A DNA stretch of 64,000 nt. Source: Arthrobacter sp. ERGS1:01 (GTDB lineage Bacteria; Actinomycetota; Actinomycetes; Actinomycetales; Micrococcaceae). Positions within the stretch are counted from its first letter, which is position 1. Each line of letters begins with the position of its first letter. Below are positions 59,051 through 64,000 of this stretch, in pieces. The DNA lies in assembly GCF_001281315.1 (NCBI RefSeq), contig NZ_CP012477.1, forward strand, positions 496,001 through 560,000, in the 5' to 3' direction. The notes under the pieces are model-generated. The model saw only the letters and a list, made by a program, of their open reading frames with translations, ran no database searches and had not been told where the DNA came from. Made by a program: the position numbers and the translations under genes.

Positions 59051-59083
59051 AGGGAAGCAGCCTCGTCACGAGACTGCTTCCCT
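59051..59083 (-). terminator. Terminator of tRNA-Ser(TGA)
   Basis: AGGGAAGCAG (59051-59060) pairs with CTGCTTCCCT (59074-59083), with CTCGT/ACGAG inside; the minus strand then reads TTTTTGC. Confidence 0.85.
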
Positions 59084-59093
59084 GATATTCGCG

Positions 59094-59181
59094 CGGAAGG
59101 TGCGAGATTCGAACTCGCGGTACGGGGTTACCGCACACTGGTTTTCAAGACCAGCTCCATCGGCCGCTCGGACAACCTTCC
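59094..59181 (-). tRNA. tRNA-Ser (anticodon TGA)
   Basis: The minus strand folds with acceptor GGAAGGT/ACCTTCC, anticodon arm CTGGT-CTTGAAA-ACCAG (anticodon TGA), a long class II variable arm (GTGCGGTAACCCCGTACC) and T-arm GCGAGTTCGAATCTCGC; discriminator G, 88 nt. Confidence 0.94.
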
Positions 59182-59278
59182 TTACCCTAGTAGTGTTTCA
59201 TAAGCAGAGCGGTGCCACCAAAGCGACCGGGTTGGGCCTGCAATTTTTGGCGGCAAGAGAATGTAAGTGGAGAGTGTC

Positions 59279-60262
59279 ATGAAGGCGATTGTTGTCCCGC
59301 AGGCCGGGGGTCCGGAGGTATTGACCGTGGCCGACGTCCCCGCACCCGTTCCGGGCCCGGGCGAGGTGCTGATCGACGTGGTTGCCGCCGGAATCAACCG
59401 CGCCGACGTCCAGCAGCGGCGCGGCTTCTACCCGCCGCCGGCCGGGGCCTCGAACATCATGGGACTGGAAGTTTCGGGGCGGATCGCCGGCTTCGGCAGC
59501 AATGTGACCCGGCCGTTCGCCCTTGGCGAGAAGGTCGTGGCGCTGCTTTCGGGGGGCGGCTATGCCCAGCAGGTGGCCGTGCCGGCCGGCCAGGTGCTGC
59601 GCCTGCCCGACGGCGTCGACGTCGTCAGTGCGGCCGCGCTGCCCGAGGTTGCCGCCACCGTCTACTCAAATTTGTTCATGACGGCCCAGTTGCAGCCCGG
59701 GGAAACAGTCCTGGTCCACGGCGGCACCGGCGGGATCGGCGTCATGGCGGTGCAGCTCGCCAAGGCCGCCGGCGCCAAGGTCATTGCCACGGCCGGCAGT
59801 GACGAAAAAGTCGCGATGCTCACCAGTTACCTTGGCGCGGACGTGGCCGTCAACTACCGCACCCAGGACTTCGTAAAAGTGGTGGCCGACTTCACCGACG
59901 GCCAGGGCGCCAACGTGATCCTCGACGTCGTCGGCGCCAAGTACCTTGGGCAAAATGTGTCGGCACTTGGGCTGTACGGGCGCCTGGTGGTGATCGGCCT
60001 GCAAGGCGGGGCAACGGCGGAACTGAACCTGGGCACCCTGCTGGCCAAGCGCGCCGCCATCATCGGCACCACGCTGCGGGCCCGGCCCGTGCATGAGAAA
60101 GAGGCCATCATGGACGGCGTGCGCGACCACGTCTGGCCGCTCATCGCCTCGGGTGCCGTGAAAAACATCGTGGACAAGACATTCCCGCTGGCCCAGGCGG
60201 CCGCGGCGCACGAGTACTTCGACTCCGGCGCACACGTGGGCAAGGTCCTGCTCACCCTGTAA
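59279..60262 (+). CDS. NAD(P)H:quinone oxidoreductase, zinc-independent MDR family
   Basis: 327 residues from ATG 59279 (GGAGAG 6 nt upstream; GTG 59267 possible). It belongs to the medium-chain dehydrogenase superfamily, QOR/TP53I3-like group: MKAIVVPQAGGPEVLTVADVP, GINRADVQQRRGFYPPPAGASNIMGLEVSG, nucleotide-binding VLVHGGTGGIGVMAVQLAKAAGAKVIATAG and the C-terminal AAAAHEYFDSGAHVGKVLL. Catalytic zinc ligands of alcohol dehydrogenases are absent. It would reduce quinones or other electrophiles with NADPH. It is a single gene. Confidence 0.9.
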   Translation: MKAIVVPQAGGPEVLTVADVPAPVPGPGEVLIDVVAAGINRADVQQRRGFYPPPAGASNIMGLEVSGRIAGFGSNVTRPFALGEKVVALLSGGGYAQQVAVPAGQVLRLPDGVDVVSAAALPEVAATVYSNLFMTAQLQPGETVLVHGGTGGIGVMAVQLAKAAGAKVIATAGSDEKVAMLTSYLGADVAVNYRTQDFVKVVADFTDGQGANVILDVVGAKYLGQNVSALGLYGRLVVIGLQGGATAELNLGTLLAKRAAIIGTTLRARPVHEKEAIMDGVRDHVWPLIASGAVKNIVDKTFPLAQAAAAHEYFDSGAHVGKVLLTL

Positions 60263-60312
60263 CCCGGCTCCTTCCAGCTGTGGGTCATTTTCGGCTCCAT
60301 GCTTGCTTCCTG

Positions 60313-60348
60313 CATACCCGGTAGGTAACGTGCTCCATACGCGGTATG
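60313..60348. promoter_or_regulatory. Tandem PadR-type operator sites
   Basis: CATAC-GCG-GTATG (60336-60348) is a perfect 13-bp dyad. CATAC-CCG-GTAGG (60313-60325) is a one-mismatch copy exactly 23 bp upstream. Both precede the padR-like start by 58-93 bp. Confidence 0.6.
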
Positions 60349-60405
60349 TATGCCGTCGTTGCGACCGGTCATTGGGGGCGGTCGCGCCGAGTTGGGGGAG
60401 TTGCC

Positions 60406-61047
60406 ATGTCGATCAGACATTCACTTTTGGCGTTATTGCAGGATCAGCCGCGGTACGGCTATCAGTTGCGCGGGGAATTCGAGGAGCGGACCGGGGCTAC
60501 CTGGCCGTTGAACATCGGGCAGGTGTACACCACCCTTGACCGCCTGGAGCGGGACGCCCTGGTGGAAAAAGACGGGGACGACGGCGACGGCCACGTAATC
60601 TACAGCATCACCGCCGCCGGGCGCGCCGAGGTGGTGGGCTGGTTCGCCGCCCCCGTCGCGGCCACGAATCCACCACGCAATGAGCTGGCCATCAAGCTGG
60701 CACTGGCCTTGACCCTCGACGGCGTCGATGTTGCCGCCGTCATCCAGGCCCAACGCACCGCGTCGATGCGGCTGCTGCAGGACTACACCCGCCAGCGCCG
60801 CACCGCTGCGGGCAGTGCGGGGGTCGGTCCCACCGGGGCTGCCGGTGCGTCCGACGCCAATGACGCCGCCTGGCTGCTGGTGCTGGACTCCCTGATCTTC
60901 TCCACGGAGGCCGAGGTGCGGTGGCTGGACCACTGCGAGGGCTGGATGGCCCAGCGGGCCGTGAGGTCCCGGCAGGCTGGACCCCCGGTGGTCGAGCCTG
61001 CCGAGGCCAAGGCCTCCCGCAAGGCCCCGAAGGTGGCCTCCAAATGA
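60406..61047 (+). CDS. PadR family transcriptional regulator
   Basis: 213 residues from ATG 60406, with GGGGGAG 5 nt upstream. The PadR winged helix is clear: SIRHSLLALLQDQPRYGYQLRGEFEERTGATWPLNIGQVYTTLDRLERDALVEKDG. The C-terminal helical domain (Vir_C-like) follows, and the last ~20 residues (PPVVEPAEAKASRKAPK) come from a dispersed DNA repeat. It leads an operon with an ABC ATPase and an FtsX-type permease and probably represses it. Such PadR-ABC modules often answer cationic antimicrobials or other envelope stress. Confidence 0.88.
   Translation: MSIRHSLLALLQDQPRYGYQLRGEFEERTGATWPLNIGQVYTTLDRLERDALVEKDGDDGDGHVIYSITAAGRAEVVGWFAAPVAATNPPRNELAIKLALALTLDGVDVAAVIQAQRTASMRLLQDYTRQRRTAAGSAGVGPTGAAGASDANDAAWLLVLDSLIFSTEAEVRWLDHCEGWMAQRAVRSRQAGPPVVEPAEAKASRKAPKVASK
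60983..61008. repeat. REP-type repeat copy inside the padR 3' end
   Basis: A 26-bp stretch containing GGTGGTCGAGCCTGCCGAGG is identical to the reverse complement of 7636-7661 in the YhgE-partner gene. It encodes VVEPAEA near the regulator C-terminus. Confidence 0.8.
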
Positions 61048-61769
61048 GCAACGAGGTCCTGCAACTCGACGGCGTGAGCCGCACCTACGGCGAGGGCGCC
61101 ACCGCCGTGGCCGCGCTGCGCAACGTCAATTTGACCATCCGCGCGGGGGAATTCGTGGCCATCATGGGTCCGTCCGGCTCTGGCAAGTCGTCACTGTTGA
61201 CGCTGGCCGGCGGCCTGGACAAGGCAACCGGTGGCGAGGTGTTCGTGGAGGGCACCCCGCTGGGCGGGCTGAGCATCAACGAACTGGCCAGACTGCGCCG
61301 CCGCGCCGTGGGGTACGTGTTCCAGGACTTCAACCTGGTGCCCACCCTGACGGCCGCCGAAAACGTGGCGTTGCCGCGTGAGCTGGACGGCATCCCGGCG
61401 CGGAAGGCGCGCCGGCAGGCCAAGGATGCGCTGCGCCTTGTGGGCATCGAGGATCTGGCGGACAGGTTCATGGACCAGATGTCCGGCGGCCAGCAGCAGC
61501 GCGTTGCGATTGCCCGGGCCATTGTGGGCCAGCGTCGGCTGATCCTGGCCGATGAACCCACGGGTGCCCTGGACTCGGCGACAGGTGACGGCATCCTCGA
61601 GGTGCTGCGCGGCCGCGCCGAGGCCGGTGCCGCCGTCGTACTGGTGACCCATGAGGCGCGGCATGCCGGCTGGGCGGACCGGGTGGTGTTCCTCAAGGAC
61701 GGGCGCATCGTGGACGAGGCTGCCTCGGCCCACGATCCGTCAGTGCTGCTGACCGGCTTGGGGCGTTGA
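61044..61769 (+). CDS. ABC transporter ATP-binding protein (MacB/LolD type)
   Basis: 241 residues from ATG 61044, overlapping the padR stop (ATGA). All motifs are intact: Walker A MGPSGSGKSSLL, Q-loop VFQDFNLVPTLTAAENV, signature MSGGQQQRVA, Walker B LILADEPTGALDSATG and H-switch VLVTHEARHA. The sequence is typical of ATPases paired with FtsX-fold permeases (mechanotransmission or lipoprotein/antibiotic export). The permease gene starts 1 bp after its stop. Confidence 0.93.
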   Translation: MSNEVLQLDGVSRTYGEGATAVAALRNVNLTIRAGEFVAIMGPSGSGKSSLLTLAGGLDKATGGEVFVEGTPLGGLSINELARLRRRAVGYVFQDFNLVPTLTAAENVALPRELDGIPARKARRQAKDALRLVGIEDLADRFMDQMSGGQQQRVAIARAIVGQRRLILADEPTGALDSATGDGILEVLRGRAEAGAAVVLVTHEARHAGWADRVVFLKDGRIVDEAASAHDPSVLLTGLGR

Positions 61770-61770
61770 G

Positions 61771-64000
61771 ATGGCGCTCGACCTGATGCCCGTCAAAGGC
61801 GGGCGGCGGCACCGGCTGCGCCTGGCCCTGACCATGGCGTGGCGGGACATTCGCCGGCACAAGGGCCGCTCCGCGCTGATTGTTGCGTTGATTGCGCTGC
61901 CCGTCTTCGCCATGTCGGTGGCCGCTACGGCCGGCATGAGCATGGTGGCCACACCGGCCGAAACCGCCGCCATGGAACTGGGGCAGACCCAGGGCCGGCT
62001 GACCGAAATGCAAACCCTCAACAGCAAGACGGTCCAAAGCGTGCAGGGCGATACCGGCGGCGGCTGGGCCATGACGGGGGACCCCGATCCGCACTTCACG
62101 CCGACCGCCCCGGCCGACGCCGTTCCTGCCGGTTACACGGCGATTCCCTTGCAGTCCACCTCCCTCACCTCGCCCGTCGGCAAGGCCCAGGTGGACCTTT
62201 CGGCAGTCGTGACCGACGTGCTCAACCCGGCCTTCGAGGGCAAGTACGTGCTGCTGGCCGGCCGTGCGCCGTCGTCGGCGGGGGAGGCGCTGGGCTCGCC
62301 GGGCCTCTTGGACCGTTTTGGCTTGGCGCTCGGTGACAAGCTGACGACGTCGGCCGGTACCTTTGCCATTACCGGCACCGTCCGTGCAGTCCGCCAGGGT
62401 GACGGGGAGTCGTTTATCTTCCTCAAGCCCGGCCAGTTGCCCGCCGAGATCGCCAAGGGGCTGTCCCCGGCAACCATCTACCTGGCCGGGGACAGGCCGC
62501 TGGTGTGGGCCGACGCCAAGGCGTTCAACGCCAAGGGAGTGCTGCTCACTTCCCGCAGCCTGCTCCTGGATCCGCCCAGCAAGGCACAACTCGGCGAGGA
62601 TGCCCAGTACATGCAGGATGACTGGCGCGGGACGATGATTGCCACGTACTTCGTCATGGGCCTGCTGATAGCCGTCCTTGCGCTTCTGGAGGTTGGTCTG
62701 CTGGCCGGGGCGGCCTTTGCCGTGGGAGCCCGGAAGCAGCAGCGCGACCTTGCCCTGTTGGCCGCCTCCGGGGCCGAGGGCGGCATGGTCCGCAACACCG
62801 TCACGGCCGGCGGGCTCTGGTTGGGCCTGGCCGGCGGCGTCGCCGGGGCAGTGCTGGGCACCATTGTTGCCATCATCGGCGTCCTCGTGGTGCGGTCAAG
62901 GGGGTTGGCCATGTTCCCGGGCCTGCACGTCATGTGGCTGCCGGCCCTTGGCTTGGTGGTGCTCGGCGTCGCAGCCGGAATCGTGGCCGCACTTGTGCCG
63001 GCCCGGGCCGTGGCAAAGCAAGCCACGCTGTCCGCGCTGAAGTCCGGCCGCACGGCGGACACTCCTTCCAAGTGGACGCCCCGCGTCGGCCTCGGGTTGC
63101 TGCTGCTTGCTGCACTTGCCATGGCGGCCGCCGCGGCCGTGACGGTTGCCACCCGTGGTAACGACTCGCAGTACCTGTGGGCCCCGTGGCTTGCCGGCCT
63201 GGTGGTGGCCGGTGCTGTCTTGTTGGTGGTTGGCCTGATCTGCCTTACCGGGCGCATCATTGGCGCCCTGACGGCACGGACCTCTTGGCTTCCTGTCCCG
63301 TTGCGCCTGGCCGCCCGGGACTCCGCCCGCAACCGTGGGCGCACCGTTCCCGCTGTGGCTGCCGTGCTCGCCGCGGCCACGTTGTCCGGTGCGCTCATGG
63401 TGGGTACCGCCAGCCTGATGCAACAGTCCAGCGACGACCACCAATGGCAATACAACCTGAACCAGGCCGGGGTTCGCCTCGAGTTCATTGAAGCCGACTA
63501 CTCTCCCATGGGCGTCTCCGGCGAGCCGCGGCTGGCAACTGTTGACCCCAAGGTAGCCACGGCTACGCTGACGGACGTTCTGGGGCCCGCGGCGGTGACG
63601 CAGGTGCTGCGCGGCACGGCCAGTGACACACGGTGCACGCTGGACCAGCAAAAGGCCGACATGGCAAACAACGGCGCCCCGTCGGCAGACGCCACCGTGT
63701 GCCCTCAATGGGCGCTCGCGGAACCTGCGGAGAACCGCTGTGAAATGGCTAAGGACTGGAAGCCCAAGGACCTTGACGACTGGCGTTGCACCGGACCCAT
63801 GAGCGGGCAGGGCTACAGCGCCGGAATCCCCGCGATCGTGGCCGGCGGCGAGGCCGAACTGAGCGTCTTGCTGGGCCGCGCGCCCAGTGCACAGGCGCTG
63901 CAGACCCTGGCCGACGGCGGCATGGTGATCACGAACAAAATCTTCCTGTGGCCGGGTGACACCGCCAAGGTCATCAGTTTCGATCCGAGGGCGGAAACCT
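61771..64000 (+). CDS. FtsX-type ABC permease (MacB-like), 3' end outside the window
   Basis: At least 743 residues. An N-terminal cytoplasmic stretch with LALTMAWRDIRRHKGRSALIVAL leads into helix 1, then a large extracytoplasmic domain (~45-285). Three helices follow (YFVMGLLIAVLALLEVGLLAG and two more) with the FtsX loop GARKQQRDLALLAASGAEGGMVRN. A further helix pair precedes a second repeat (LPVPLRLAARDSARNRGRTVPAVAAVLAAATLSG). After about residue 550 a second outer domain begins, containing four or more Cys (TRCTLDQQ, TVCPQW, ENRCEMAK, WRCTG). Duplicated FtsX modules are usual in actinobacterial exporters. Confidence 0.88.
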   Translation, partial: MALDLMPVKGGRRHRLRLALTMAWRDIRRHKGRSALIVALIALPVFAMSVAATAGMSMVATPAETAAMELGQTQGRLTEMQTLNSKTVQSVQGDTGGGWAMTGDPDPHFTPTAPADAVPAGYTAIPLQSTSLTSPVGKAQVDLSAVVTDVLNPAFEGKYVLLAGRAPSSAGEALGSPGLLDRFGLALGDKLTTSAGTFAITGTVRAVRQGDGESFIFLKPGQLPAEIAKGLSPATIYLAGDRPLVWADAKAFNAKGVLLTSRSLLLDPPSKAQLGEDAQYMQDDWRGTMIATYFVMGLLIAVLALLEVGLLAGAAFAVGARKQQRDLALLAASGAEGGMVRNTVTAGGLWLGLAGGVAGAVLGTIVAIIGVLVVRSRGLAMFPGLHVMWLPALGLVVLGVAAGIVAALVPARAVAKQATLSALKSGRTADTPSKWTPRVGLGLLLLAALAMAAAAAVTVATRGNDSQYLWAPWLAGLVVAGAVLLVVGLICLTGRIIGALTARTSWLPVPLRLAARDSARNRGRTVPAVAAVLAAATLSGALMVGTASLMQQSSDDHQWQYNLNQAGVRLEFIEADYSPMGVSGEPRLATVDPKVATATLTDVLGPAAVTQVLRGTASDTRCTLDQQKADMANNGAPSADATVCPQWALAEPAENRCEMAKDWKPKDLDDWRCTGPMSGQGYSAGIPAIVAGGEAELSVLLGRAPSAQALQTLADGGMVITNKIFLWPGDTAKVISFDPRAET

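Overview
The window looks like a chromosome segment of a high-GC Gram-positive actinobacterium, most likely Micrococcaceae (Arthrobacter or a close relative). This is inferred from the GC-rich third codon positions, GTP-dependent PEP carboxykinase, an LAXTG sortase signal, an actinobacterial c-di-AMP riboswitch, a receiver-less winged-helix regulator of an Arthrobacter type, and frequent start codons lying 6 nt after a TANNNT box, which suggests leaderless mRNAs. No plasmid, phage, IS element or CRISPR array is visible. Three tRNA genes are present (Arg-ACG, Ser-GCT, Ser-TGA).

Layout. 1-8.4 kb: a truncated secreted protein behind a c-di-AMP riboswitch, a MarR/MFS pair, an orphan winged-helix regulator, a SixA-type phosphatase, an acetyltransferase, and a YhgE/Pip membrane protein paired with a degenerate ABC-ATPase-like protein. 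8.6-18.1 kb: a sialic-acid island on the minus strand (binding protein, permease, permease-ATPase fusion, ATPase, then NanA, NanK and NanE-like enzymes) with a divergent FadR-type regulator. The binding-protein gene carries a one-base frameshift. 18.2-30.8 kb: two alpha/beta hydrolases, then a beta-glycoside locus (MFS, PAP2, two GH3 enzymes; divergent TetR), then a ROK regulator, an MFS carrier and a type-B carboxylesterase. 31-37.5 kb: housekeeping (pckG, phosphohexomutase, a RecQ-like helicase with a phosphoribosyltransferase-like tail), followed by an unusual inverted array of 32-bp repeats. 37.8-49.1 kb: an L-fucose island. 49.2-64 kb: an S9 peptidase, an FAD/NAD(P)-binding protein, a 1649-residue wall-anchored nuclease/5'-nucleotidase, a quinone oxidoreductase, and a PadR / ABC ATPase / FtsX-type permease operon running off the end.

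How the genes work together. The fucose island appears to encode a complete non-phosphorylating route: alpha-L-fucosidase, mutarotase, dehydrogenase (aldo/keto reductase), lactonase, L-fuconate dehydratase, 2-keto-3-deoxyfuconate dehydrogenase (SDR) and a fumarylacetoacetase-family hydrolase giving pyruvate and L-lactate, plus a ribose-type ABC importer and a FadR-type regulator. The perfect palindrome AAACATCGGATGTTT lies in front of both the catabolic and the transport operons, with a half site at the regulator promoter. The nan intergenic region carries the same ATCGGATGT core. Sialic acid and fucose are terminal sugars of host glycans, so the window as a whole reads as a glycan-scavenging region.

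The least explained elements are the 32-bp inverted repeat array (37519-37769), the degenerate ABC-like partner of YhgE/Pip with its repeat-expanded tail, an 18-bp TetR-type operator without an adjacent regulator gene, and the double-hairpin leader of the large nuclease gene.
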